This document shows, piece by piece, positions 1 through 53,760 of a stretch of 64,000 nucleotides of DNA. Position 1 is the first letter of the stretch; each line of letters begins with the position of its first letter. Origin of the DNA: Heliopora coerulea (taxonomy: Eukaryota > Cnidaria > Anthozoa > Scleralcyonacea > Helioporidae). The notes under the pieces are model-generated. The model saw only the letters and a program-made list of their open reading frames with translations. It made no database searches and was not told the origin of the DNA. The stretch spans positions 1,054,001-1,118,000 of the forward strand of contig JASJOG010000027.1 of assembly GCA_030142905.1 (NCBI GenBank). The letters run 5' to 3'. The position numbers and the translations under genes are program-made.

Positions 1-2321
1 TGTCTATGGATCCACAGTAAAAACTCCATAGACCTCACTGGGATCATAATGGAAAGATGGTTTGAAAAGACTCTTTGTTTCCAAATCAGTTCTTTTTGGA
101 GTCTCCCCTAAGGAAAGAATTAGTTCTGCTTTCTCATAAGAGATAGGACTGTAATGCTTAGTGCTGCCCTAGTTGACTTTAAATGTTTTATCCAAGCTTC
201 AGAATCTTCCTAACAGGTCATAAATAACAACAAAAGCGTAAGGGACAGCTATGTCCAGGCTTGAGTTTAAACAGATCATTCTTCTCAAGATAAGTTAAGG
301 TTTGAAAAAAATAATCTTGATATAAATAAAACCACTCAACAGTCTACTGGTTTCCAAGGTTATACACATTGACCATGTAAGAAAATTGTCACCATGAAGG
401 CATGCTACAAATTCAAGTACACCTTCAGGGTGATGGAAATAACTGGTGATAAATGAACATTACTAAATATAACATTTTAAGAGACTTTGGAATGTTGTGG
501 GTATGATGATTCAACCATACAATGGGGTTATGTAACAGAAATTTTACTTACAAATTAACCTGAATATTTCTACAATGCAATCCAGCTTAACTATTTTCTG
601 TCTGGACACCTCTCTTTAATGAGGAAAACTGTCTGGTCATAGACAGAATAAGATGAGTCACTAGTCTGAATCTCAATTTCAAAGGCCAGATCATCTAATC
701 AGTGATGTTATAGGTTCAATGACCAGCTCAAATGCATCAGCCAAGAATCCATGCTTAACAAACATTCAAAATATGTCAGTAATAAAATTTCAGTCACTTT
801 CTCTCTCTGAGCCTTGTACTGAAGTTAAAGTTTATCACATCAAAAACAAGTTGTGTAAATCCATGCAAGTGGCAGTTAATGAATAATAGCCACAATCTGT
901 TTGGTGGCTTCTAGTTTGTAAATGTTCAGTTTGAATGAGTTCATTAATTATGACAGAAATTGACCAATAATCCTAATAAACCTTTCCCCTTGTCAGGTAT
1001 TACTTCAGAGTTTTGTGCCAGCCAGTGCTATGTAGAGTGATGTTTAAAAGTGAAAGATGTTATATTGAAGGATACATCAACAAGGGAAAGCATTACAGAG
1101 TTCACTGGATTTGTGCTCTACATGCTTTAAAATCTTGCATCTCTCAGTACCTGAGACATCTTAGTTCCTAAATGTCTGTTTCATTTAGTGCCTAGTTTAG
1201 AAATATATTTACAGTTCTGTTCAGTGTGAGTTTGATTGTGTTAATGTCAATCTACACAGTATGATTTGTGTATGATTGTTTGCTACATTTGAATCGTGTA
1301 GTAGGGCCTTCAAAGAGCCATTCCTTCTTCCCTGCAATTCACATGAAAATGGTGATGTCACTGCATTTGTTTTTAGCAAACCCTTCAAATCTCTGTACAG
1401 CTGCACACAAATCCTCACTGGTGCAAATTATGACCACTGAGAAGCCACACTTTCATCAAAAATGCCCTGTATGCTGAATTACAAAAAATGTTATGGGTCA
1501 ACATACTCCAACACATCAGGGATCACTGAATTGTTCTTTTCCATAATGTCTTTCTGCATAGAAGCAGTTGAATACAGGGGACAGCATGGTTGTAAAATGA
1601 AGAATTTCTTGACAAAGTGTCTCCGATGTGATGTAATATTTAATAAAAAATATATTCTGATTGTCAATTTCTATCTAAAAAGGGAAGAAAATTATATCAT
1701 CAAAAAATCAGGTTAAAATGAACACCTGGAACAATACAATACATGCAACTGAACAAAAGAGAGCTTTAACCCATTAACTCTTTTCATTCCATACCCAACT
1801 TTTTGATTTTATTCTGGCTAATGCCAGATGATTTTGCTCTTTAACAGAAGACATCTTGGACCAGAAAGGGTTAAGAGGTAAAGGCTTAAAGTCTTGAACC
1901 AAACTTTGTCTGATCCAAAGCTTCAATTTTTAATATTCTGATGCAAATATCACTTTACAAAATCTGGTTCAGTTTGACCCAAGGAAATCTGAACATTCTA
2001 CATTATAGCAACTGGAATATTAAAAATGTGTACTAAAAAGCAGTTTGACACTTTGAACTCTGGAAATGGAAAAACTATATGAACACTACACCAGAATCCT
2101 ACGAAATGTGTAAGATGGATAGGAACCACAGCTTTCAAACTAAAATTAATTGCATCAAGCCAGTGTGCACATTTGCCAATTAATCAATTGGCAAATTGAG
2201 CAAATATCTCTTGATTGAGCAATCTAGGTCAATGTCACTGACCTTGCACAACTATTGTATTTAATATCACAGTCCAGGGCACATGATTTAATGACCTACG
2301 AATGGCAAAAATTAGGCTGAA
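1..2321. other. Left flank, no gene recognised
   Basis: I find no convincing coding exon here on either strand; the open frames are short and resemble no family. It probably holds the 3' UTR of the CUE-domain gene to the right (read leftward) and intergenic DNA. The only structured element seen is a short inverted-terminal repeat copy at 1769-1874, listed separately. Confidence 0.5.
1769..1874. repeat. Short MITE-like repeat with TTAACCC-type ends
   Basis: About 106 bp bounded by TTAACCCATTAACTC on the left and AAGGGTTAAG on the right. Internal text (TTATTCTGGCTAATGCCAGA) recurs in related form at 26206-26320, 34923-35030 and 35462-35570, each ending in a TTAA-rich end. The ends and the dispersed copies suggest a small non-autonomous DNA transposon family. 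Confidence 0.5.
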
Positions 2322-5300
2322 AAAACAGATTTGTAGGCCAAAGAGGGCATGGCTTACATGTTTCTGAAAAAAATTTGTAGTCTAAGATTTTAGTCACTTA
2401 ACATTTAGAAAACACTAATGATTGAACAGTTCTGCATTATGAAAGATTAACAAACAAAACGAGAGTTCAAAAAAGTAATCTCGTGATATCAGATGTACAT
2501 GACCATGTTAAATGCATAATATCCAATAAAAAAAGGTAATACTTATTTGAACCACTCTTGTCTCTTTTATTAATGTTTCCAGGATAGTTTTTCAGTGAGT
2601 CCAAAACTTACATTCTGTAGGCCAGAAATTACTTGGCCTACATAGCAATATCATTTTGTGTAGGCCAAGAAAAATCCTTAAATCATGCCCTGCAGTCAAC
2701 AAAATTCATAACAACCCAATGAACCAGCAACTGACTGGACTTCAGACTAATACCTTACCTCTTTCCTCACCGCTATCTTCATCAATTAAATTGGCTGAGG
2801 ACATTGGTTGATAACTGTCAATAGGTAACGAGTTAAATAACAATAACCACAAGTAATTAAAATTGTCACCAGTAAGAAAAACAAGCAATTCTTCTATCTA
2901 TGTTCCTAATGAAACTAAAGCAATGCAGATCTGAAATATAACATGCATGCAGTTCTGTTTCAGAATCATTCTCAGGGTATTATAACCAAATATGAGGTGG
3001 GTTATTTACATACACATACTGGTACACAACTCAATGCTACTCTCTTTACAGTCAAAGTTTATATTGTTACAGCAGATCATAAAAGGTGCTCTTTGTAAAG
3101 TAATTGATATAACAAAGAGCCAACATGCTACTTTGTACTAAATAATGAAATGTTATGATATGATCACAAAGGACACAAATTGTGACTGGAATTAAATAAA
3201 AAGTATTCCAGCACCAGATACTACACAGTAATTACCAGTCAACCAGCCTTTACTTACCAAATCAAAGCTTCCAGAAAGCTTAATTATTTCATTTATGCTA
3301 ATTGAAATTCCCTCATTGTACCACCAGGGTTCAAATTGATATAATTATTGTGATTTACAAATTATAATGCATTCCCAATGTAAATTACCTGTTGAAAATT
3401 GTGATGCTGCAGTTACACTCATTCTGCAAACACATATAAAAGATGGGGGAAAAAAACAAGCTATCTCTAATAAAATACCTCCAACACACTGAAGACAAGT
3501 ACTTGAAAAACCTTTCATTGTTTTTCTTCCAGTGTTTCATGAGTAAGGTCTCCATTATTTTTAAGAAATTGACTAATGGCAGAAGATTTGGCATGCATGT
3601 TTATCATATATACTGTAAATATATACATTTATATATGAATACACACATTTATACAAATATGTATATATATTAAATTTACATACACATATATATATATATA
3701 CACACTCAAGTCTTAAAATATTATATTTTTCAGTGAAAAGCAAATATTTGCATAATAACATAGAATTAGTAAACCAGACCTGCCAAGCTTACTTCAAAAA
3801 GGATACTTCTTTGTGCTTTTGGATTTTTTTCTCTTAAATTTCCGAGACATTTGACCAAATTTTTTGCTTTTATCTGAAAATAAAGATAAAGTTTTTGACA
3901 TTGTAACAATAATGATATATTGCTTAGTTACTGTATGATTGGCTAAGAGTAATGTAATTTCATTATAACACATGGCAGAAAATTGGCATTTGAGTGCAAA
4001 GACTAGGCAATTCAGTGCACATTTCCTGGGGCATAAAACATTCCAACTGGTTAAGAAATTTTGCAATTCATGAAGAGCCAATCAAATAGGACCTTTAAAG
4101 CATCCGAAACATGGAGAAACTGTAAGCAGAAACAACAGGAATAGTTTTGAGTAGATTCTATTTTATGAGGGGTTTTTATTGATCACATATAACACATATA
4201 GCACATCTTGCTTAACTATTTCATAATCTTGTATATTATTAAAAGGTAATCACAAGGTTTCTCTTAGAATTTTGAATTTAAACTTTGGTGTTCTTCAAAG
4301 GGCCCAAATTGTGTATGCTGTATTGTGGCTTACACAATTTTGGGCTCTATGAGCAAACAAATACGTCAAAATTAATTTAAAACTGAACTCAAATCCACAT
4401 GAGTGCTTGTACTTACAGGACTATAACTTTTTGGCTTTCATTATGCATTTGTTGCATATTTTATCCCAAACATAGCGCTATCAAACAGTAATAGTCTAGT
4501 GACATTTTGTCAGGAGGATTTCCTGTCACAATACGTGACTTGTACACAGTTGATTGGCCATGGTATTGTCACATGCCATTTAACAAAAAAGAATATTACA
4601 CAAGTATAAAGATATTTGTAAGGGATTATTACCTTGAAAATGTTGGCTTCAAATTGCCTAAGTTTTACATGATACAACATATACATAATTTGGCTTATGT
4701 GTCCCATTGTTTTGTGGAATATTGTCCACTACGAAAATGCTTTATTTGAGAAACTTTTAGACAACAACTTGGTTTGGGTACTTGACCAAGGTACAAGAAA
4801 ACTTGGTTGCATCCTTCAAGATTCATTTGCTTGATCATGTCTGGATACTGTATCAAACACTGAATCCGGTTTTTTAAATACACGCCATCGAGTACCGATA
4901 TTGAGACACTCTGGCACTTACGATAAAGGTCATTAAGCCAACTGATCATTTTATCTTTACATATTATATACGAAAGATAATGTTTGATAAAGCCTGCTTA
5001 TTTTAACTCAATATGATAACAACAACTTCACCTGAGTGTTCATAGAGGTTTTCCACTGTTCAAGGGTAATTAAACGGTAATTCCAATATACATACTTGTG
5101 TTTCCTGGAGACTTCACTGTCCTGGATTCGCTTTCAGGGATAGAATCAAACCCATTGACCACAGGCCTGGCAACTGGACCTCGATCTTGATCTGAAAGAA
5201 AATCACATACATACCCAATCATTCAACTCGTTTGGCTCACTTCTTTCAAAATTAATTCACGAGAAGCCATGAAAAATATTCCATACTTGAAAATTACTCT

Positions 5301-6013
5301 AATGTGTAGATAATTTCAAGCTGCCGACTGTCATAAACCTAACTATCTTTTTGCAGAAAACAAAAGAAATAAATAAACCAAGAAATATTAAAAAACAGTT
5401 AGGAAAAAGTACCACAAATACACAAAACTTTACCTCTTGTCACAGACGTTCGAGTGGTATCCCTCCTTATCCAAGGTTCTCGATTGATTTCTTCGTTTCG
5501 TGAACTGCTAGGAACTTCATCACGCCAAGATGCAGACGGCCTGTCGTTTATATTTATCCTAAGAAAGTCGCTTGGAAGAGTCCCAAGTAATGGTGGATTC
5601 CAGGAGCTTGTCTTTAGCGAAGGAGAGTCGTGCGAAGAAACAGGAGTTGAGAAATTACCCAGTTCTTGTTCTAGAATCGTACTATCGTACGAAAAGTTTG
5701 GGTCTTCTTCGGCCCTTGGTGTGTATGCGGGAGGCGGTTCGTTTGCCGTCAAACTAGTATCGTGGTAGCCGGGTAAGCGCACGTTCAATTCTGGATCAAC
5801 GAGTGTATTTTCGGGCCTATTTGTTTCTTCTTGCATGACTAAAAGTTGGTCGACGGTAGCGTCCACTAAGCCATTGTTCGCCCTCAAGACCATTTCAATA
5901 ACGTCGGAATCAATGGATGGGAACATCGATTTGAAATCGGACATTGCCTTGCAGAACTCCAACTGCCTCGATTGTTGTGCACCTTGTCTCACAGACTGCA
6001 TCCCGGACGCCAT
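2322..6013 (-). CDS. CUEDC1: CUE domain-containing protein 1-like (CUEDC1), gene model with uncertain 3' exons
   Basis: CUE domains bind ubiquitin; the cellular role of CUEDC1 is poorly defined. The first exon (6013-5434) starts at ATG and gives the N-terminal block LEFCKAMSDFKSMFP then VIEMVLRANNGLVDATVDQL, a CUE domain at about residues 17-60. A PPPAYTP motif follows, then WNPPLLGTLPSDFLRI, which closely resembles vertebrate CUEDC1. Further exons on good or fair splice sites are 5191-5096, 3873-3807 (lysine-rich, MSRKFKRKKSKS) and 2814-2759 (SSANLIDEDSGEE, matching the vertebrate ASTANLLDD region). The last piece, 2326-2322, adds only a stop and is inferred from a strong acceptor. All junctions agree in phase and total 804 bp (267 residues). 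The 3873-3807 donor (GTATCC) is weak. The vertebrate block around WKQYLEDERIALF was not found, so one or two exons may be missed in 3874-5095. First exon identity is secure, 3' structure less so. Confidence 0.72.
3664..3712. repeat. TA/CA-rich microsatellite
   Basis: Alternating TATATA and ACACATA runs between the two 3' exons of the CUEDC1-like gene, at the distal end of its intron. No coding content. Confidence 0.7.
4300..4347. repeat. Small inverted repeat
   Basis: GGGCCCAAATTGTGTA at 4300-4315 faces TACACAATTTTGGGCTC at 4331-4347, giving a hairpin of about 16 bp with a 15-nt loop inside a CUEDC1 intron. Probably a remnant of a small foldback element. Confidence 0.5.
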
Positions 6014-6606
6014 TGCTACTTAACTGGGACGAACGGAACCTAAAGTGGTCAAGAATTAAGCTCAAAAGAACGAAGAACTTTCAATTTCTTCTTCGCCATT
6101 CTTCGTTCGCCATTCAATTTCTTATTTTCATACCAACTTCCTAGGATTCAGGCTTCAAAATGCAGGCCGCTTGCCATTTGCGGGTCGAAGATTGAGTCGC
6201 CGCTAAATGGCATACAGCGTGAGCGCCTGAAGCCAACGCGAATTAACTTCCTTTTCAAATTTCTGTCATAAGAATCTCATTTTTCAGCTGCCGTCGGTAC
6301 AATAAACAGGACTGAATAAAATTAAATCCAAATCTTCTTTCACTTTTAAAAGCCACGTAAAAAGCCTAGTAAAAACTTAGATGGAAAAACCAGTGGAAGA
6401 AACCGAGCGGAATACGACACGATGTTGTACTTACCAATGATGTTTTTAAGACTGTTTTACTTGCGAGCACTGAAACGCCTATAAAACTGATATCGTGTTA
6501 GTAAAATAGTATCTCCCACTCCAACTCCTGAACGTTGTGTTGTTTTCTGGTCAAATTTTAGGATAATTTCGTAGTTTCAGTGCCTAAACGTCTTCTTTAA
6601 GGCGTA
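6014..6606. promoter_or_regulatory. Bidirectional promoter between CUEDC1-like and BACURD genes
   Basis: The two start codons, at 6013 (minus) and 6607 (plus), are 593 bp apart and face away from each other. No ORF of interest lies between them. The interval must hold both 5' UTRs and core promoters, unless further upstream exons exist. I see no clear TATA box, which is usual for housekeeping head-to-head pairs. Shared regulation is an inference from the geometry. Confidence 0.6.
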
Positions 6607-9600
6607 ATGTCGGGTGACACGACCCAAACAGCCACAATAATCAAGGGTTCTCCCACAAAGTACGTCAAACTCAATGTTGGTGGTTCCTTGCATTACGTCA
6701 CTCTGGGTACATTGACCAAGCAAGACAATATGCTTCGAGCGATGTTCAGTGGCAGAATGGAAGTTCTTACAGATACTGAAGGTATTGAAAAGCATTATTC
6801 GTTTGTTGGGCGTGCTTTCTTTATTCCATGTTAAGATTCTTGTCATATTTGCGTTATGTGTTTACAAAGACAGTGGTATGTTTTTACAAGTATTTGAAAG
6901 GGAGTAGATCTGAAAACTCAAGGTATACAGTCACCATGATCATTGGGGTTAAAAGCTTGAGATCCTTATGGATGAAGCTGATTTGGCTGAATTCATCACG
7001 ATTAACTGCAATTAATTCTGCCAATTTTTCGGTGCAATATATGTGTCAATCAGTTTGTGCCCTGAGGATTCCCCCTGACACAATAAAAAAGCCAATGAAC
7101 TGAAGTACCTGCCTTCCCATTAACAAGCCTAAACCCTGCATGACTTGATACATGATTGCCAGGTAAATCAGGGTTCAACTGATGACAGAGACCCATGGAA
7201 AACAAAGTTACACATATGTTGATTTGCGAGTTCAAAGAATTTCAAATTGGAGGAGTGTCTGAGCTCTTACAGTACAGAGCTTGTACAATCACCCAGACAG
7301 TTTAATTATTTGCAATGTGTGTGTATGTGTAGCTCTGGTATTGAAAGACAGTTGTGGGTGTTTTGTTGAGTACTGCAAACTTTTGTGGTCATCATAGAAT
7401 CATGGTGTAACTATTCTAAATGCAGTTGACCACAAAGTAAGCAATCACCCAGAAGATCAAGCAAAGATGGTTGTCCATAAAAGGTAGTTGCTAATAAGAG
7501 GTCAGTTTGCTGGATGGTATAATTCCATTATGTTTTAGTATCCAAAAGTTGTGATGTTAGATGTTAGGAAGGGACATTAGGTTCAAAATGCCTGATATCC
7601 AATCAAGATACTCCTGAAAATATCAAATCTCATGCCCTACTAAATAGACAATTTACAGAGTTTTAAATTATGTTAACCAACTAAATCTGATTCAGTGAAT
7701 ATTAGGCATGTACACTCGGACAGTCACATGAAGTGGAGCTTATACAAATGGGAGTAAACTTTCAAGTGTCAGAAGTTATCCAAATTTCTTTATTCCTAAA
7801 TAAATAATAATCCTAATACTGTATTGTGGTAGCATTTTGGTCTGTGAATAAAGGACAGCACCCTAACTGGTGTTACTAATTATTGCAAAACTTTTGCAAA
7901 TGAGAACTGGTATAGTATAATCATGAAAAATAAAAGTAAAATCCTGTTTTTTTCCCTATGTATTTTGTTGCATAGGATGGATTTTGATTGATCGATCTGG
8001 CAAACACTTTGGTGGGATTCTTAACTTTCTCAGAGATGGCACACTTTCTTTACCTGAATCTAAGCAAGAACTTGAAGAGTTGCTGGCTGAGGCAAAATTT
8101 TATTTGATAGAAGAGTTAGTCAACCAATGTGAGCAAGCCCTGAAGAAGAAACAAGAAGATATTCTGCCATGTGGTGTTATTCGACTGACAAATTCATCAA
8201 AGCAGGAAAAATTACTTGTGAGTCAAAGTGAAAAGGTATAGTTGTGGCCACATTTTTTTAAAAACCTAACCTTCAGATTTGTAAAAGTAATTTATCAAAC
8301 ATTAAACAAAACAAATTCAACTTTCAGTGTACATATTAGTCAATCCTTTTTACATAGATTCACATCAGTTGCATGTCGTCAGTTGATGCATCTTCAATAC
8401 TAAGTCTGAAATTATTGAAATTATGTGCTCAATTGATTTGCATGTATTTATTTTCTTCACTTTGAGAATGATTTGCTGTTGAACGAAATCAAAAGAAAAA
8501 ATATTGGACAAAAAAATCACAATGTTAAATTGCTAACTTTGGCCCAAGTTCATTGCTAAATGTACATCCATAGAATCGAGTATTGAGAGACAGTGCTTCC
8601 CTTAGTTTGAAAGTAACTGTAGTTATGTATATTCATGCTTAATCCCTCCTGTTTATTGTTTGGGATTCAACACTGCATATGTAAGCTCCAAGTTGTCATC
8701 TGAACTTCTGAATATTTACATTTTGCAGCCTGTCATAAAGTTTTTGTACAATCGCTCAAATAACAAGTATTCTTACACAAGGTAAGCAAGAAAACACCCA
8801 TGCAATAAGTCAACAGAAATAGGGTACATGTACTGTAGTGAACAAAATGTAGATGTGCAAGGATTATGAAGCACAAAGATTGCCAGATGGGTATGGTGAC
8901 CATTTAAGTGGGTGTGTCCTTACATTGAGACTTGTCATCATATTCATAGCCTATAAGTAATTGAATTTGACACCAAAGGTATTCAATTCCAGCATTCAGT
9001 TTTATTCTATGATATGTTTTTGCAATTTTTTCAAGGTTAAATTTACACTTCATACTTTTCAAAAGTTACTTTCATAAAGTTTCCCCATGAAGGGTGTAGA
9101 AAACCTTGCAGACGATGGGTAAACACACTGGTGACTGCATAAATTAATTTTCAGTCTTTTCTACCAACTTGCAACTATTGCAGTCCTAATCATACATTCA
9201 CATATCACATGTCCACATCTTATATTCATGCATTTGTCTATATCTGTTTCTCTGCTTGACTGTTGCATGTTCTTTTACACCTGACCAACTATGCTCCAAT
9301 CAATTATGTAAGAAATTCGACATTCCCTGCTTGACTACATGACTGCACACACCCCAGCACATCATGACTACAGCTGCGCCAAGTCAGCCACACCTATCCA
9401 TTAACTAGTTATGTAATTAACTATACTCTAGACATTGTTCATTTTATGATTGATTATAAATGAACTACTCAGTAGTCTTTTCATTACCTATGTGTGCATC
9501 CTTGGTATAGCCTTATGGCACCAATTCTCAATAACAATCTTCTTGTCTCAACTACTTTCCTAACTATTGCCTAAGACTACATTACTTTAAGTAACAAAGT

Positions 9601-10111
9601 CTTGTTCCCTAACAACCAGCTCCCCTCTGCCCTCACGGTGATCCCAGTTGGTGATGACTTATTTCTGTACTGTTGCCACATCTCTGCTTTTTGCACATTT
9701 TTTCAAATTTTGCCAACTTACATCACATTTTCCTTTAGTCACTCGGATGATAACCTTCTGAAAAACATCGAACTATTTGACAAACTTTCCTTGCGGTTCT
9801 ACGAACGCATTCTGTTCATTAAGGATGTGATTGGAAGTGGAGAAATTTGCTGTTGGACGTTCTATGGCAATGGCAAAAAAGTTGCCGAGATTTGCTGCAC
9901 CTCAATAGTATATGCAACTGAAAGGAAACATACAAAAGTGGAGTTCCCTGAGGCGAGGATTTATGAAGAAGCCCTGAATATCATACTATATGAAAAAATT
10001 GGCAACAGCCAGCCAGATGTCGAGTTGCTGAGAGCCATAGGGGCAGGGCACGTGGTCGAAGATGAAGAGGAAGGACCTGTTCGAAGGCACAGGAGTGGAG
10101 TGGCAGAGTAG
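6607..10111 (+). CDS. BACURD family cullin-3 adaptor (KCTD10/KCTD13/TNFAIP1-like), four coding exons
   Basis: BACURD proteins are BTB (T1-type) substrate adaptors for CUL3 ubiquitin ligases; in vertebrates they target RhoA and others. Exons: 6607-6781, 7976-8235, 8729-8781 and 9739-10111. Donors and acceptors are GT-AG and phases match, giving 861 bp (286 residues), slightly shorter than vertebrate members (about 310-330). The BTB domain spans about residues 17-120: [33 protein letters not shown], then [21 protein letters not shown]. The middle is [12 protein letters not shown]. The C-terminal BACURD domain has [36 protein letters not shown] and [12 protein letters not shown]. The tail is acidic then basic ([12 protein letters not shown]). 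Invertebrates often have one member where vertebrates have three, so I give no paralogue symbol. Two ATTAAA signals follow the stop. Divergently paired with the CUEDC1-like gene. Confidence 0.93.
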
Positions 10112-10128
10112 CAGGGTGCTATGAGTGT

Positions 10129-10143
10129 ATTAAATATATTAAA
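10129..10143 (+). terminator. Candidate polyadenylation signals of BACURD gene
   Basis: Two overlapping-range ATTAAA hexamers (10129-10134 and 10138-10143) begin 18 bp after the BACURD stop codon. ATTAAA is the common variant of AATAAA. The resulting 3' UTR would be very short, so a further downstream signal is also possible. Confidence 0.45.
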
Positions 10144-10768
10144 GATTGTTGAAAACACTGTATTTATAAAATAAGTCTCTATCTATTAACAATATAAACT
10201 GAGAAAGAACACGGTCAATCAATACTTTCAGTTTTATGTAATATAAACCCAAACCTCCTATGCTTTAGAATTAGCTGATGATTATTTCTATCATCCTATT
10301 ATAGACCACATCCCTACTGCTTGGAAGGGTCATTGCTACAGAACTCAGCAAACGTGTTGAGGTGGGGCTGCTTCCGATTACAATAACGTGCAACGGGCAG
10401 GCAACGCTACGGGAAAACAGTGTAGTATGTACCCCCAACACCGTGATTACCTCACATTCTGTTGTTCTCTAGGAGAGTTTTAATTCCTGAAGGCTGTTTT
10501 CTGAGCCAAGAGACTTCCTTTTGTCTCATGGGCTCTTGGCCTTAAATGAGAAATCAGCTCCGTTTATACAAAGTTACGTCGACTCGAGCGATTTAAATTC
10601 GCTTGCTGGAAAACAGCCTCGAATTTCCAGGAAAGAGGAAGAATTACTTTATTTCCCTCGCACATATAGATGAGCAAGTACCAAATCTGAAAAGAATTTT
10701 AGAAAATCAGTAATCGTGCTATTACAACGTAAAGCAACCACGACGTGAAAGATATCCTGATCTCCACT

Positions 10769-10803
10769 CTGAAGATGTTGCTTGTAGCGACGAAACGTTA
10801 GTC
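10769..10803 (+). ncRNA. Hammerhead-ribozyme-like core in a Penelope-like 3'-end remnant
   Basis: CTGAAGA (10769-10775) fits CUGANGA. It is followed by stem II TGTTGC/GCGAC with loop TTGTA, then GAAA (10792-10795), a minimal stem III AC-GTTA-GT, and C at 10803 as the candidate cleavage base. The downstream text GCTGGGCATTATTTATATT resembles the 3' end of the Penelope-like copy near 21.17 kb. Stem I is weak, so this copy may be inactive. Confidence 0.5.
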
Positions 10804-12375
10804 AATAGATGTTTTAAACTCTTCTAGCCTTCTTTGTTTAAGCAATTGTTAATGTTTACATATGACGATACTTCGCACAATCTGCTGGGCATTATTTATA
10901 TTAAAGTTACGAGAAAGATAATGGTTATCCCCTCGAGCCTCGGGGAAGGTTTGTGAATGACCTGCGTGCCAACGACCGTTTGAACTTCCAGAAACCCTCG
11001 GCTTTCGGGGAAATTTACTAACATCCTTAGTGTTATAGAATTAGTTATAATTTTGGCAGGGTAGGATTTGACCTTTCGGTCTTGAGATTCATGGCGACTA
11101 AGTAATCAAGATAAAAGATTGCTGTTCCAACAAGTCTCGTCTTGTTAACTCGAATCATGAGCTTTCACGGCGACTGTATACTATTCGGATAAGTTATGCT
11201 ATAGTTAATACTGAAGTTGACTTGTCCATCAATCTTTTAACTATTTTTAACGGCTGTGAACACTTTATTTTCTGATCAATTTCGGATTACGATAAATCCC
11301 GAAAGTCGATCGTTGTTCCAAGACCAACGTGACGGCAGTTATCTCGCGAAAACAAATGAACCCGAAGTATATCCATACACATTAGAGACACCCTGTATAG
11401 GTAAGGGCATCTTAAAGTGTCGGTGACTGTGCACCGTAGGTTTGAAAACTTTATTGAAATATTCACTAAAACGTCACTAGTTTATAACTTGCACGTTGCT
11501 AAAATAAGCCAAATGGATATCGTTAGAGTGCCTTAAAATTGTTCCAAAGGTCCCATTGAATGTACGTACTCAAATAGAACGTAGAACGTTACACCTCGGT
11601 GAACAAACATCTGTTCTTTACATGACAGCTAATGCATTTCTATAACAGTCAATGACTAGGTAATTATACAAGTATACATAATAAATATTATGTGCAAGTG
11701 CAAGCAATGGACGAACTATCTTCATGTTATATTGTTGGTTTAATTTTCCGGCAACTGTACAAATGCTGACAGTTGCACGAGGGCCAAGTCACGGGCAAAA
11801 CTGTTTAAATGTCCATATGAATTTCACCGTTTCAACTTCAATATCCGTGACTTAGCTTGAAATTGACCGACCCCGGCAAATTGGTAATCATCAGTGTGCC
11901 GCTTAGACAGTTATAACTGAACTGACTATTACTACAAAGAGCTGACTAAACTAAAGAAAAGTACGAGAAAAGTTCAGTGAGAACTTAGAGGCGAAAGCGA
12001 AAGCAGACACTGCATTACATGAAACTAACCATTTTTTTTCTCGTTCATTCTTGACATCGCGATTAGAGAGAAATCGAGTATCAATAGATGTGGTCGGACG
12101 AACGAGGGAATGATTTTCACGAATGAACGAGAGGTACTTGTAACGTTTTCAATATTTAAATGTTACCGACGATACCTCCCGATGCCCTAGGTGTGTAGGT
12201 CAGAAATCTTGGAAAAGAACATGTTCTGCTTTTTCCTCAATGGTTTAGTAAGTGTGATTTTTCTGATCTATTAAGTTGTAGTCTGGTTAACAAAGTAGCA
12301 ACAAAAACTTTCGGATGTAAACACTAGCGTCAGAATACAGACATTTAGAAAGATAGTAAGGAAATGAAATTTAGG

Positions 12376-53165
<40,790 letters not shown>

Positions 53166-53760
53166 ACAGGTAACGTTTGCACTTGAGCAAAGTTCTTACA
53201 GCAATTTGTTGTTGTTGAGAAGAATCGCCTCCAATTTCTGTTTCTTTCTAAGCCAAATACAATACAGTACGCTTCTTTCTGTGCAGGTAATCCATTATAG
53301 TTAGGTTGAAAGCTACTGTTCCTAAACATTATAATACGACGCCGAGCAAAAAAACATTGTCAGCGGAAAAAACACCACTCAGTGCATCGAGGTCAGCAAC
53401 CTAAAAGTTAGTGAGAAACAAGAAAATACACACAAACAGTTATTATTTACACCACATATTTTAAATGACAGGTCCGCCATGATGGTTTTTCGAGGCTTAT
53501 CAGGAGTCCTACGAGCCTTTCAAAATTCGGATCAAAATTTGAAAATTTCTCACCATCCATGCCATATTCCATTCAATCCTCCTGTATTAAGGACTGATCA
53601 ATCATATTTCGCAATATAAAAGAGGCCATAGAAGAGTTATCAGCCTTTTACTTCTGTCTTTTCTTCTACTTTCCGACACTGTGAACTGACGACTTTTGAT
53701 GATAAAAAATGGCGGAGTTCGCTTAATCAGATGTGCGCATGCTTGCTAATTAATTATATC
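53166..53760 (-). promoter_or_regulatory. Domino 5' UTR and promoter region
   Basis: Upstream of the start codon, the minus strand has an open, non-coding leader. A possible 5' UTR acceptor (CTAACTTTTAG) lies near 53402, so the leader may be spliced. AAAATGGCGG at 53706-53715 matches the YY1-type element common in TATA-less animal promoters. No TATA box seen. The transcription start is not resolved. Confidence 0.45.

Larger units (their letters stand above)
10112..12375. other. Intergenic region between convergent BACURD and Domino genes
   Basis: No coding exon recognised. The two flanking genes converge here. It contains a Penelope-like 3'-end remnant around 10740-10910 with a hammerhead-like core, and reverse-strand AATAAA signals at 11264-11269 and 11450-11455 that could end the Domino transcript (3' UTR about 0.9-1.1 kb). 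Confidence 0.5.

Noticed and set aside
4411..4470. Good acceptor and donor pair that could frame a CUEDC1 exon
   Set aside because: All three frames between the sites contain a stop.
4507..4949. Overlapping 80-84 residue frames on both strands
   Set aside because: No similarity to CUEDC1 or other families and no matching splice phases; treated as intron.
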